This document shows positions 42,588-51,489 of a stretch of DNA of 64,000 nt, piece by piece. Source of the stretch: Mycobacterium gordonae (GTDB taxonomy: Bacteria > Actinomycetota > Actinomycetes > Mycobacteriales > Mycobacteriaceae); NCBI RefSeq assembly GCF_017086405.1, contig NZ_CP070973.1, positions 6,852,739 to 6,916,738 of the forward strand. The letters run 5' to 3'. The first letter of the stretch is position 1. Every line of letters starts with the position of its first letter. The position numbers and the translations under genes are program-made. The notes under the pieces were generated by a model that was not told where the DNA came from, did not search any database, and saw only the letters and a list, made by a program, of their open reading frames with translations.

Positions 42588-43412
42588 ATGGGCGAAACAT
42601 ACGAATCCGTCACCGTCGAGATCAAGGACCAGGTAGCGCAGGTAACCCTGATCGGTCCCGGCAAGGGCAACGCCATGGGGCCCGCCTTCTGGTCGGAGAT
42701 GCCGGACGTGTTCCAGACGCTGGACGCCGACCCCGACGTGCGCGCCATCGTCATCACCGGGTCGGGTCGGAACTTCAGCTACGGCCTGGACGTGCCGGCC
42801 ATGGGTGGCTCGTTCACCCCGCTGCTCTCCGGCGACGCCCTGGCCGGGCCGCGCGCGGTCTTCCACCGTGAAGTCAAGCGCATGCAAGGCGCGATCACCG
42901 CGATCGCCGACTGCCGCACGCCCACCATCGCCTCGGTTCACGGCTGGTGCATCGGCGGCGGGGTCGACCTGATCTCGGCGGTCGACATCCGCTATGCCAG
43001 CGCCGACGCCAAGTTCTCGGTGCGCGAGGTCAAGCTGGCGATCGTCGCCGACGTCGGTAGCCTGGCCCGCCTGCCGCTCATCCTGAACGACGGACACCTG
43101 CGCGAGCTCGCGTTGACCGGCAAGGACATCGACGCGGCCCGAGCCGAGAAGATCGGCCTGGTCAACGACGTCTACCAGGACGCCGAGGTCACACTGGCCG
43201 CGGCCCACGCCACCGCCGCCGAGATCGCAGCCAACCCGCCGCTGACCGTGCACGGCATCAAGGATGTGCTGGACCAGCAGCGCATCTCAGCGGTGTCGGA
43301 GAGCCTGCGCTACGTGGCCGCCTGGAACGCGGCGTTCCTGCCGTCGAAGGACCTGACCGAAGGCATCTCGGCGACGTTCGCCAAGCGTCCGCCGCAGTTC
43401 ACCGGCGAGTAG
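42588..43412 (+). CDS. echA21: Enoyl-CoA hydratase/isomerase-family protein
   Basis: The 274-residue crotonase has the oxyanion-hole segments (GSGRNFSYGLDV and HGWCIGGGVDLISAVDIRYAS). It resembles mammalian ECH1-type dienoyl-CoA isomerases, with an acidic residue in the VKLAIVADVGSLARLP region. It corresponds to Rv3774. It probably acts in degradation of unsaturated fatty acids. Its last 14 bases overlap the convergent membrane-protein gene. Confidence 0.9.
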   Translation: MGETYESVTVEIKDQVAQVTLIGPGKGNAMGPAFWSEMPDVFQTLDADPDVRAIVITGSGRNFSYGLDVPAMGGSFTPLLSGDALAGPRAVFHREVKRMQGAITAIADCRTPTIASVHGWCIGGGVDLISAVDIRYASADAKFSVREVKLAIVADVGSLARLPLILNDGHLRELALTGKDIDAARAEKIGLVNDVYQDAEVTLAAAHATAAEIAANPPLTVHGIKDVLDQQRISAVSESLRYVAAWNAAFLPSKDLTEGISATFAKRPPQFTGE

Positions 43413-43782
43413 TGACCCAGAGGGCACCGGCCAACCACCCCGTCGAGATCACCAACCCGGCGAACTCCAGCCATCCCACCGTCGCACCGTCGCGGTGACC
43501 GGTGTCGACCAGGTGACTGAGCGCGTGCAACGCCCAGTGCGCGGTGGCGAACGCCAACGCCGGCACTCGCCAGGACGGCCAGCGCAGCGCCGCGAGCAGC
43601 AGCAGGCCCAACGGCAACTCGAACGACGCGTTGTCGAAGATGTAGTGGTCGTTGCGGGCGCCGAAGGCGCCGAGGCTGTCGAAGAAAACGCCCGGCGCCA
43701 CGATCATGAACAATCCGAGGCCCACCGAGTAGGCGCCGAAGACGATCAGGATCACCTCGACATAGCGTGAGCGGCCGGTCAT
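43399..43782 (-). CDS. Small four-helix membrane protein
   Basis: The 127-residue protein has about four hydrophobic helices (VILIVFGAYSVGLGLFMIV; LPLGLLLLAALRW; a His-rich helix LAFATAHWALHALSHLVD; AGLVISTGWLAGALWV). It looks like a DUF4345-type membrane protein, but I do not recognise a function. ATG 43782 was chosen because the hydrophobic part starts just after it; the same frame stays open far upstream through the repeat array, antisense to lipE, which is not credible coding. Confidence 0.65.
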   Translation of the reverse strand: MTGRSRYVEVILIVFGAYSVGLGLFMIVAPGVFFDSLGAFGARNDHYIFDNASFELPLGLLLLAALRWPSWRVPALAFATAHWALHALSHLVDTGHRDGATVGWLEFAGLVISTGWLAGALWVTTRR

Positions 43783-43807
43783 GGCTTCAAAGTTAGGCTG
43801 AGCGGTG

Positions 43808-44067
43808 ATGACGCGCCAACGACGATGCAGAGCGTAGCGATGAGGAGGAGTGGCGCCGAATGACGCGCCAACGACGATGCAGAGCGTAGCGATGAGGAGG
43901 AGTGGCGCCGAATGACGCGCCAACGACGATGCAGAGCGTAGCGATGAGGAGGAGTGGCGCCGAATGACGCGCCAACGACGATGCAGAGCGTAGCGATGAG
44001 GAGGAGTGGCGCCGAATGACGCGCCAACGACGATGCAGAGCGTAGCGATGAGGAGGAGTGGCGCCGA
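43808..44067 (+). repeat. Five identical 52-bp tandem repeats before lipE (MIRU-like)
   Basis: Units start at 43808, 43860, 43912, 43964 and 44016 with no mismatch among them. Each begins ATGA, encodes MTRQRRCRA ending in TAG, then a second cistron MRRSGAE whose TGA overlaps the ATG of the next unit. AGGAGGAG ends nine bases before each next ATG, and the last one serves lipE at 44068. The 52-base period is not a multiple of three. Identity of all copies implies recent expansion, so copy number probably varies between strains. Confidence 0.95.
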
Positions 44068-45309
44068 ATGACCTCGACACCCGATGGCCGGATCCGTGTG
44101 CCGGCCGACCTGGACGCCGTCACCGCGATCGGCGAAGAAGATCACTCCGAGATCGACAAGGTCGCCGCCGACAAGATCTGGCAGGCCGCGCGGCACTGGT
44201 ATCGGGCCGGCATGCATCCCGCCATCCAGCTCTGCATCCGGCGCAACGGCAAGGTCGTGCTCAACCGCGCGATCGGCCATGGCTGGGGCAACGCGCCCAC
44301 CGACGAACCCGACGCCGACAAGGTCCCCGTCACCACCGACACGCCCTTCTGCGTGTACTCGGCGGCCAAGGGCATCACCGCGACCGTGGTGCACATGCTT
44401 GTGGAGCAGCGAGTCTTCGCCCTCGACGACCGCGTCTGCGAATACATCCCCAGTTACACCAGCCACGGCAAGGACCGGACGACGATCCGCCACGTGCTCA
44501 CCCACAGCGCCGGCGTCCCGTTCCCCACCGGGCCCAAGCCGGACCTGCGCCGCGCCGACGACCACGACTATGCGCAGGAACAGCTGGGCAAACTCCGGCC
44601 GCTGTACCCGCCGGGCCGGATGCACATGTACCACGCGCTGACCTGGGGTCCGCTCATGCGCGAGATCGTCTACGCCGCCGCCAGCAAAGACATCCGGGAC
44701 ATCCTGGCCACCGAGATCCTGGAGCCGTTGAACTTCCGCTGGACGAACTTCGGCGTCGCACCCAAGGACATCCCGCTGGTCGCGCCCAGTCACCCGACCG
44801 GCAAGCCGTTGCCACCGGCCATCGCGGCGATCTTCCGCAAGGCCATCGGCGGCACCGTGCACGAGATCATCCCCTACACCAACACCCCGGCGTTTCTGTC
44901 CACCGTGGTGCCCTCGTCCAACACCATCTCCACCGCCGACGAACTGTCCCGGTTCGCCGAGATCTGGCGTCGCGGCGGCGAACTCGACGGTGTGCGCATC
45001 ATGAGCCCGGAACGGATGTACGGCGCCGTGCAGGAATCCCGGCGGCTGCGGCCCGACGTCGCGGTGGGCCTGATGCCGGCCCGCTGGGGTACTGGATACA
45101 TGCTGGGAACCGACCGGTTCGGTCCGTTCGGCCGCAATGCCCCGCAGGCGTTCGGCAACCTCGGCCTGGCCAACATCGCGATCTGGGCCGATCCGGCGCG
45201 CGGCATGTCCGCTGGGTTGATCAGCAGCGGCAAGCCCGGCAAGGACCCCGAGCTCAAGCGCTACAAGGCCCTGATGGACACGATCGCCTCCTCGATTGCA
45301 CGCGTCTGA
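44068..45309 (+). CDS. lipE: Beta-lactamase-fold esterase LipE
   Basis: The 413-residue protein is a class C beta-lactamase-like serine hydrolase with catalytic SAAK (98-101) and a Tyr in YHALTWG at the second motif. These are lipases/esterases rather than antibiotic-degrading enzymes. It corresponds to Rv3775. No signal peptide is seen. Its ATG is the end point of the 52-bp repeat array and its ribosome site (44051-44058) lies in the last unit. Confidence 0.88.
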   Translation: MTSTPDGRIRVPADLDAVTAIGEEDHSEIDKVAADKIWQAARHWYRAGMHPAIQLCIRRNGKVVLNRAIGHGWGNAPTDEPDADKVPVTTDTPFCVYSAAKGITATVVHMLVEQRVFALDDRVCEYIPSYTSHGKDRTTIRHVLTHSAGVPFPTGPKPDLRRADDHDYAQEQLGKLRPLYPPGRMHMYHALTWGPLMREIVYAAASKDIRDILATEILEPLNFRWTNFGVAPKDIPLVAPSHPTGKPLPPAIAAIFRKAIGGTVHEIIPYTNTPAFLSTVVPSSNTISTADELSRFAEIWRRGGELDGVRIMSPERMYGAVQESRRLRPDVAVGLMPARWGTGYMLGTDRFGPFGRNAPQAFGNLGLANIAIWADPARGMSAGLISSGKPGKDPELKRYKALMDTIASSIARV

Positions 45310-45345
45310 ACGTTTGTGCCAGACCTGCGCGGGCAACCACCGCGG

Positions 45346-46463
45346 ATGGATTCCGAACGCTTCCGAAAGCTTCTGGACACGCCCGGCCCATTCGTGTCGG
45401 TGTACTTCGAAGACACGCACAACACTCCCGACGCCGAGGAGCTACTCGAGCTCAGATGGCGGGCGCTGCGCGAGGAGTTGGAGAACCAGGGCGTCACCGA
45501 CGCGGTCACCGGTGACATCGAGCGCGCGGTCATAGACCTGCGGCCACCCGTCGGCTGGAGCGGTAGGGGTGTGGTGGCGGGCGCCGACGGGGTCGTGGTC
45601 AACGAGCACCTGTTGCGTTCCACCGCGACCACAGTTGTCCGGGTCTCGGAGCTGCCCTACATCGTCCCGATCGTCGAGCACGGCTTCGTCGCCCCCGATT
45701 ACCTCCTGGTCGAGGTCGACCACACCGGCGCCGATATCACCCACACGTCGACGGCGTCTTCGAGACCGAAGCCGTCGACGGCAGCGGCCATCCGGTGCAC
45801 AAAGCCTCGGGCGCCGAAACCGCCGGATACGGAGACCCTCAGCAGCGCACCGACGAAGCCGCGCGCAAGAACATCCGCGCGGTGGCCGACCGTGTCACCG
45901 AGCTGGTGGACGGAGCCTCGACCGGAATGACGGCCGATGCGGTGTTCGTGGTGGGGGAAGTGCGGTCGCGGTCGGACCTGCTCAATGCCTTCGCGGAGCG
46001 GGTACAAGAGCGTGCGGTGCCGCTGGAAGTGGGAGCACGCAACAGCGGGCACGACCACACCGAGGTGCAAGGCCACATCGAATCGTGGTTCACCAAGCGA
46101 AGGCTGCGCGAAGTCGACGAAGCCGCCCAGCGTTTCGACGCCGAAATGGGTAGGCAATCCGGGCGCGCCGCCGAGGGCCTGGACGCCGTCTGCTCAGCGC
46201 TGCGGCAAGGCGCCGTCGACACATTGATCGTGGGTGACATCGGAGACGCCACAGTGGTCGCCGACGAAGGCATGACGACCGTGGCCCCCAATGCCAATGT
46301 GTTGTCCGAACAGGGCGCCGCTCCCGCCAAAACGCTACGCGCCGACGAGGCATTGCCGATGTTCGCGGTATCAGTCGGGGCGTCGCTGGTGCGCACCGAC
46401 GAGCGGATCGCGCCGGCCGACGGTATCGCCGCGGTGCTGCGGTACGCACCGACACTGCACTGA
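45346..46463 (+). pseudogene. Rv2629-like (baeRF/eRF1-related) gene with a frameshift
   Basis: The first half (MDSERFRKLLDTPGPFVSVYFED...YLLVEVDHTGADITH) and the second half (GVFETEAVDGSGHPVHKASGAE...GIAAVLRYAPTLH) together match the whole of Rv2629-type proteins, but lie in different frames. Adding one C in CACCCACACGTC near 45742 restores a continuous reading, so a one-base deletion is the likely cause. Rv2629 belongs to the dormancy regulon. Everything else in the gene is intact, so the event is recent or a sequencing error. GTG 45316 is an alternative start. Confidence 0.75.
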
Positions 46464-46552
46464 GCCTGCGCTTGCGGCATCGAGCCGGCGATCAGGGCGG
46501 TTAACACTCGAACGAAGGCGCCCTCTGCACAGACTCACGGCAGTCAGGTGAG

Positions 46553-46639
46553 CGGTGGCGGAGGGATTTGAACCCCCGGACGGTTTTAGCCGTCTCTCGC
46601 TTTCAAGGCGAGTGCATTAGGCCGCTCTGCCACGCCACC
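46553..46639 (-). tRNA. tRNA-Ser (anticodon TGA)
   Basis: The minus strand has acceptor stem GGTGGCG paired at 46554-46560, anticodon arm CTCGC-CTTGAAA-GCGAG with anticodon TGA, a long variable arm (GACGGCTAAAACCGTC) and T arm GGGTTCAAATCCC. CCA is not encoded. It reads UCA codons. Its 3' half is nearly identical to that of the tRNA-Ser at 13342. Confidence 0.93.
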
Positions 46640-46675
46640 GCAGATAAGGGTAGCGGTGCTTGTAGCGTGGCCGGC

Positions 46676-47653
46676 ATGCGCGCCATCGTCGCCGAATCCG
46701 CCGAGCAGCTGCTCTGGCAAGACGTGCCCGACGTGTCCGCCAGACCCGGTGAGGTACTGATCAAGGTGGCGGCCGCCGGGGTCAATCGGGCCGACGTGCT
46801 GCAGGCCGCCGGCAAGTATCCGCCGCCACCGGGCGCCAGCGAGATCATCGGCATGGAGGTCAGCGGGACCATCGCCGACATCGGCGCCGAGGTCACCGAA
46901 TGGACGGTCGGACAGGATGTCTGCGCCCTGCTGGCCGGCGGCGGATATGCCGAGTACGTCGCCGTTCCCGTCGGCCAGGTGATGCCGATTCCGGGGCCGC
47001 TGGACGTCGTCGACGCCGCCGGCGTCCCGGAAGTGGCCTGCACGGTCTGGTCCAACCTGGTGATGACGGCGCACCTGGGCCCGGGGCAGTTGGTGCTGCT
47101 GCACGGCGGAGCCAGCGGCATCGGCAGCCACGCGATCCAGGTGGCGCGCGCGTTGGGGGCCCGAGTGGCGGTCACCGCCGGCTCGGCGGAGAAGCTCGAA
47201 CTGTGCCGGGAGTTGGGTGCCAACATCGCCATCTCGTACAAGGACGAAGACTTCGTCGCGAGGCTGATGCAGGAGACCGGCGGCAGGGGTGCCGACGTGA
47301 TCCTCGACATCATGGGTGCGGCATACCTGGACCGCAATATCGAGGCGCTTTCCACCGATGGTCAGCTGGTCATCATCGGCATGCAAGGCGGGGTGAAGGC
47401 CGAACTCAACATCGGCAAGCTGATGGCCAAACGGGCCCGCGTCATCGGGACCACCCTGCGCGCCCGGCCGGTCCGGGGGCCCGACAGCAAGAGCGCAATC
47501 GTCGACGCGGTGACGACGTCGGTGTGGCCGATGTTCGCCAGCCAGCGGGTCCGGCCGATCATCGGTCGGCGGCTGCCGATCCAGGACGCGGCCGAAGCCC
47601 ACCGCCTGCTGCAGTCGGGCGAGACGTTCGGGAAGATCCTGCTGACGGTTTAA
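46676..47653 (+). CDS. NAD(P)H quinone oxidoreductase (MDR, p53-inducible gene 3 type)
   Basis: The 325-residue protein has a GroES-like domain (VNRADVLQAAGKYPPPPGASEIIGMEVSG with long insert-free spacing) and the cofactor motif HGGASGIGSHAIQVARALG. No catalytic zinc ligands are present. It matches Rv3777. ATG 46676 directly follows the tRNA promoter region; the open frame upstream runs through the tRNA-Ser gene and is not coding. Its stop shares bases with the convergent gene. Confidence 0.88.
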   Translation: MRAIVAESAEQLLWQDVPDVSARPGEVLIKVAAAGVNRADVLQAAGKYPPPPGASEIIGMEVSGTIADIGAEVTEWTVGQDVCALLAGGGYAEYVAVPVGQVMPIPGPLDVVDAAGVPEVACTVWSNLVMTAHLGPGQLVLLHGGASGIGSHAIQVARALGARVAVTAGSAEKLELCRELGANIAISYKDEDFVARLMQETGGRGADVILDIMGAAYLDRNIEALSTDGQLVIIGMQGGVKAELNIGKLMAKRARVIGTTLRARPVRGPDSKSAIVDAVTTSVWPMFASQRVRPIIGRRLPIQDAAEAHRLLQSGETFGKILLTV

Positions 47654-48846
47654 CCCAGCGATGCCAGCGCCCGCACCAGCTGGTCGACCTCGGCCATCGT
47701 CGAGTAGTGCGCCAGGCCGACGGTGACCGCGCCACCGATGTCGTTGACACCCAGCACGTCGAGCACGCGGGAATTCGCATTGGCAATGGCCAGGATGCCG
47801 TTGTCGGCCAGCCGCTGCACCACCCGGTCGGCCGGGACCTCGTTGACGGCAAAGCTGATCACCGGAATCCGTGACTCCGGGCGGCCCAGCATGATCACCA
47901 GCGGCAGCGACCGCAGCGACACCATCAGGTAGTCGTAGATCCGGTTCAGATACGCCGACGCCGACTGCGTCGAGACCGACAGCCGTTCCCGTCGCGTGCC
48001 GCGGGCCGACTCGTCGAGGGAGGCGAGGTATTCGATGCTGGCGACCACGCCGGCGAGCAGACCGAATTGGTGCGCCCCCACCTCTAGCCGCGCGGGGCCG
48101 GTGGCATACGGGTTGGTGGAAACCGAGCTGAAGGTGTTGATCAGCGCCGGCTCGCGGAACACCATGGCCCCGATCGGCGGTCCGCCCCAATTCACCGCGT
48201 TCACCGCCACCACGTCGGCTTCGGTTTCCTTGACGTCGATCTGCCGGTAGGGCGCCGCGGCAGAGTGGTCGACCACTACCAGCGCACCCACGTCGTGCGC
48301 CAGTTTGGTCATGGCCCGCAGGTCGGTGACGGCGCCCAGAGTCCCAGAGGCCGACGTCACGGCGACCAGCCTGGTGGACTTGTTGATCAGGCTCTCCCAC
48401 TGCCAGGTCGGCAGCTCGCCGGTCTCGATGTCGACCTCGGCCCACTTGACCTTGGCGCCGTAGCGGTGCGACGCGCGCAGCCACGGAGCGATGTTGGCCT
48501 CGTCGTCCAGTCGGCTGACGACCACCTCGTACCCGAGCCCGGCGCGGGCCGACGACGCCTCGGCCAGCGACGCCAGCAGCACGGCGCGATCGGCACCCAA
48601 CACGACGCCGCCCGGATCGGCGTTGACCAGATCGGCGACCGCCTCACGTGCGGCGTCCAGGACCGCGGCGCTGCGCCGCGCCGACGGGTGTGCCCCGGCC
48701 GTGCTGGCCCCGGACCTGCGGAACGCCGTGGACACCGTGGTCGCCACGGAATCGGGAATGAGCATGCCCGTCGGAGCGTCGAAGTGCACCCATCCGTCAC
48801 CGAGCGACGGGTGCAGTCCGCGCACCCGGGCGACGTCGTAGGCCAT
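47650..48846 (-). CDS. Class V aminotransferase, cysteine desulfurase-like
   Basis: The 398-residue PLP protein has VAVTSASGTLGAVTDLRAM and VVVDHSAAAPYRQIDV, with the Asp-His pair of class V enzymes; where desulfurases carry the PLP Lys (SxHK), this one reads NAVNWGGPPIGAMV, with no obvious Lys. PLP chemistry may therefore be altered. The length equals Rv3778c. ATG 48846 (MAYDVARVRG) was chosen over one three codons earlier. Confidence 0.82.
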   Translation of the reverse strand: MAYDVARVRGLHPSLGDGWVHFDAPTGMLIPDSVATTVSTAFRRSGASTAGAHPSARRSAAVLDAAREAVADLVNADPGGVVLGADRAVLLASLAEASSARAGLGYEVVVSRLDDEANIAPWLRASHRYGAKVKWAEVDIETGELPTWQWESLINKSTRLVAVTSASGTLGAVTDLRAMTKLAHDVGALVVVDHSAAAPYRQIDVKETEADVVAVNAVNWGGPPIGAMVFREPALINTFSSVSTNPYATGPARLEVGAHQFGLLAGVVASIEYLASLDESARGTRRERLSVSTQSASAYLNRIYDYLMVSLRSLPLVIMLGRPESRIPVISFAVNEVPADRVVQRLADNGILAIANANSRVLDVLGVNDIGGAVTVGLAHYSTMAEVDQLVRALASLG

Positions 48847-48966
48847 GCCAGCCACCTTAGAGCTAACGCAATTTCCACAAATGGGTGTCGGTAGCGGGTG
48901 CGCCGTAGACGCTCCAGCCGTTACCGGCCTCCCGAGTCAACTCACCCGGGCAGCCATACTAGTCGA

Positions 48967-50934
48967 GTGAGCTTGTGGTTCGGAACGCTGATCGCATTGG
49001 TCGTGCTGATCGCACCGGGTGCCATCGTCGCACGTATCGCGCAGTTGAACTGGCCGATCGCCATCGCGGCCGGGCCAGCGCTGACGTACGGCGTAGTGGC
49101 ACTTGCGATCATCCCTTACGGTGCGCTCGGCATCCCGTGGAACGGTTGGACAGCGTTGCTGGCGCTGGCCGTCGTCTGCCTACTGGCGACGGTGCTGCAG
49201 TTGCTGCTGGCGCGCTTCCGGGATAAACAGGCCGAAGCGCACGCCATGAACCCCGGCCCGGCGATCGTCGTCGCGGCCGGTGTGCTGTTGGGCGCCGTGC
49301 TCATCGGCTGGGCAGCCTTCGCCGGCATCCCGCACTGGCAGTCGATACCCAGCACCTGGGACGCGGTGTGGCACGCCAACGAGGTGCGCTGGATCCTCGA
49401 CGTCGGTCAGGCGTCGTCCAACCACATGGGCGAGTTGCGCAACGTGGAAACCCACGCGGTGCTCTACTACCCGTCGGTCTTCCACGCTCTGACGGCCGTC
49501 TTCTGTCAGCTGACCGGCGCGGCGGCCACCACCGGCTACACGTTGAACTCCTTGGCGGCGGCGATCTGGCTGTTTCCCGTGAGCGCGGCCGTGCTCACCT
49601 GGCGCGCGTTACGCAGCCACACCACCCAGTGGCGTACCGCAATCACCGCGGCCACCGCCGCGGCGCTCTCGGCGTCGTTCACCGCCGTGCCCTATGTCGA
49701 GTTCGACACGGCCGCGATGCCCAACCTCGCGGCCTACGGGGTGGCCATCCCCGCCATGGCCCTGATCACCTCGACGCTGCAACACCGCGACCGCATCCCG
49801 CTGGCCGTCCTGGCCCTGGTCGGTGTCTTCTCGGCACACATCACCGGCGGCATCATCACCGTGCTGCTGGTCGGCGCCTGGTGGCTGTTCGAGCCCTTGC
49901 GGCACCCGGTTCGGGGCCGCGTCCGGGACCTGGCGGTGCTGGCCGGCGTCGGGCTGATCTCGGGCCTGATCCTGCTACCGCAGTTCCTCAGCGTCACCAA
50001 GCAGGAAGACATCATCGCCGGGCACTCGTTCCTGACCTACCTCAGCATGAGGCACGGTCTCTTCGACGCCGTGTTCATGCATTCCCGGCATCTCAACGAC
50101 TTCCCCTACCAGTGGGCGCTGAGCTTCCTGTGTGCGGTCGGCGGGCTCATCATGCTGCTTAAAAAGATCTGGTGGCCGCTGGCCGTGTGGCTGCTGTTCA
50201 TCGTGATCAATGTCGACGCCGGCACTCCGTTGTGGGGTCCGTTCGGTCGCATTGCGGGCGCCTTCGGCGAATTCTTCTACAAGGACCCGCGCCGCATCGC
50301 CGCTGCCACGACCCCGTTGTTCAACCTGATGGCGGCGGTCGCGCTGGTTACCCTCGTGGCGGGCGCGGTCGCCCTGGCCAAGAGATTCGTCCAACCGCGC
50401 AAACCCATGCCGTCGCGTTTCTGGGCGACGGCTACGGCGGTGCTGCTGGTCGGTCTCAGCGTCGGGCTGGCGGTGCACTATTTCCCACGGCACCGGTTCC
50501 TGTTCGGCGACAAATACGACTCGATAATCGTCGACCAACGCGACCTCGAGGCCATGGCATACCTGGCGAAGCTGCCCGGCGCCCACGACACCATGATCGG
50601 CGACTCCAACGTCGACGGCACCTCGTGGATGTACGCGGTGGCCGATCTGCACCCGCTGTGGACGCACTACGACTACCCGGTGCAGATGGGCCCGGGCTAC
50701 CACCGCTACATCTTCTGGGCGTACGCCAAGAAGGGCGATTCCGATCCGCGGGTGGTGGAGGCGATCAAAGCCCTCAACATCCGTTACGTCCTGGCCAGCG
50801 GCCCGACGATTCGGGGGTTCAAAGTGCCCGAAGGACTATATTTTCTGGACAAGTCGCCGTACTGGACCATGATCTACGACAACGGCGGCGCCCAGATCTA
50901 CGAATGGCACGGCGACACACCGGTGCACCCCTAG
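48967..50934 (+). CDS. GT-C-type membrane glycosyltransferase (Rv3779-like)
   Basis: The 655-residue protein has about a dozen membrane helices, an acidic pair in the first large loop (STWDAVWHANEVRWILD) and a soluble C-terminal domain of about 120 residues. This is a GT-C glycosyltransferase layout. Rv3779 has been linked to polyprenyl-phosphate sugar use and to the galactosamine of arabinogalactan; I recall both claims, so the exact donor is left open. It is followed by bpa and the galactan export genes on the same strand. It starts with GTG. Confidence 0.8.
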   Translation: MSLWFGTLIALVVLIAPGAIVARIAQLNWPIAIAAGPALTYGVVALAIIPYGALGIPWNGWTALLALAVVCLLATVLQLLLARFRDKQAEAHAMNPGPAIVVAAGVLLGAVLIGWAAFAGIPHWQSIPSTWDAVWHANEVRWILDVGQASSNHMGELRNVETHAVLYYPSVFHALTAVFCQLTGAAATTGYTLNSLAAAIWLFPVSAAVLTWRALRSHTTQWRTAITAATAAALSASFTAVPYVEFDTAAMPNLAAYGVAIPAMALITSTLQHRDRIPLAVLALVGVFSAHITGGIITVLLVGAWWLFEPLRHPVRGRVRDLAVLAGVGLISGLILLPQFLSVTKQEDIIAGHSFLTYLSMRHGLFDAVFMHSRHLNDFPYQWALSFLCAVGGLIMLLKKIWWPLAVWLLFIVINVDAGTPLWGPFGRIAGAFGEFFYKDPRRIAAATTPLFNLMAAVALVTLVAGAVALAKRFVQPRKPMPSRFWATATAVLLVGLSVGLAVHYFPRHRFLFGDKYDSIIVDQRDLEAMAYLAKLPGAHDTMIGDSNVDGTSWMYAVADLHPLWTHYDYPVQMGPGYHRYIFWAYAKKGDSDPRVVEAIKALNIRYVLASGPTIRGFKVPEGLYFLDKSPYWTMIYDNGGAQIYEWHGDTPVHP

Positions 50935-50958
50935 ACGACACACAAGGACGGTGATTGC

Positions 50959-51486
50959 GTGGGCAACGGCAATGACGACCATGCCGAAGACAGTGACGGC
51001 ATCGAGGTAATCGGCGGCGTCGATCCGCGTCTGATGGCGATGCGGGACGCCGAGGACGAAGAGCGCTCGCTGACGGACCTGGTCGAACAGCCGGCCAAGG
51101 TGATGCGCATCGGCACCATGATCAAGCAACTACTCGAAGAGGTGCGCGCCGCACCGCTGGACGAGGCCAGCCGCACCCGGCTGCGGGACATCCACGCCAC
51201 CAGCATCCGCGAACTCGAGGACGGCCTGGCACCGGAGCTGCGCGAAGAACTCGAACGACTCACCTTGCCGTTCAACGAGAACGCGGCGCCGTCGGATGCC
51301 GAACTGCGGATCGCGCAGGCGCAGCTGGTCGGCTGGTTAGAGGGGCTTTTCCACGGCATCCAGACCGCGCTGTTCGCACAACAGATGGCCGCCCGCGCAC
51401 AGCTGGAGCAGATGCGGCAGGGCGCGCTGCCGCCGGGGATCGGCAAGCCGGGTCCGCACGGACACGGCACCGGACAGTACCTCTAA
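50959..51486 (+). CDS. bpa: Bacterial proteasome activator Bpa/PafE
   Basis: The 175-residue protein is mostly helical with a disordered Asp-rich start, and ends with the sequence GQYL (172-175). That C-terminus docks into the 20S proteasome alpha ring in Bpa/PafE (Rv3780), an ATP-independent dodecameric activator. The charged central helices (RDIHATSIRELEDGLAPELREELE) match as well. The gene lies between the Rv3779-like gene and rfbE, three bases from the latter, so it is cotranscribed with cell-wall genes. Confidence 0.9.
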   Translation: MGNGNDDHAEDSDGIEVIGGVDPRLMAMRDAEDEERSLTDLVEQPAKVMRIGTMIKQLLEEVRAAPLDEASRTRLRDIHATSIRELEDGLAPELREELERLTLPFNENAAPSDAELRIAQAQLVGWLEGLFHGIQTALFAQQMAARAQLEQMRQGALPPGIGKPGPHGHGTGQYL

Positions 51487-51489
51487 GCC

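Noticed and set aside
43808..44067. CRISPR-like array
   Set aside because: The 52-base units are directly joined with no spacers, and no cas gene is present.
43399..45420. 673-codon minus-strand frame covering lipE and the repeat array
   Set aside because: Only the last 127 codons look like a protein; the rest is antisense to lipE or repeat translation.
45740..45750. Programmed ribosomal frameshift in the Rv2629-like gene
   Set aside because: No slippery heptamer or following structure is visible, and a simple one-base loss explains the break.
46586..48484. 632-codon minus-strand frame
   Set aside because: It runs antisense to the quinone oxidoreductase gene and out of frame over the aminotransferase gene, and its composition is Arg/Gly/Pro-rich with no family match.
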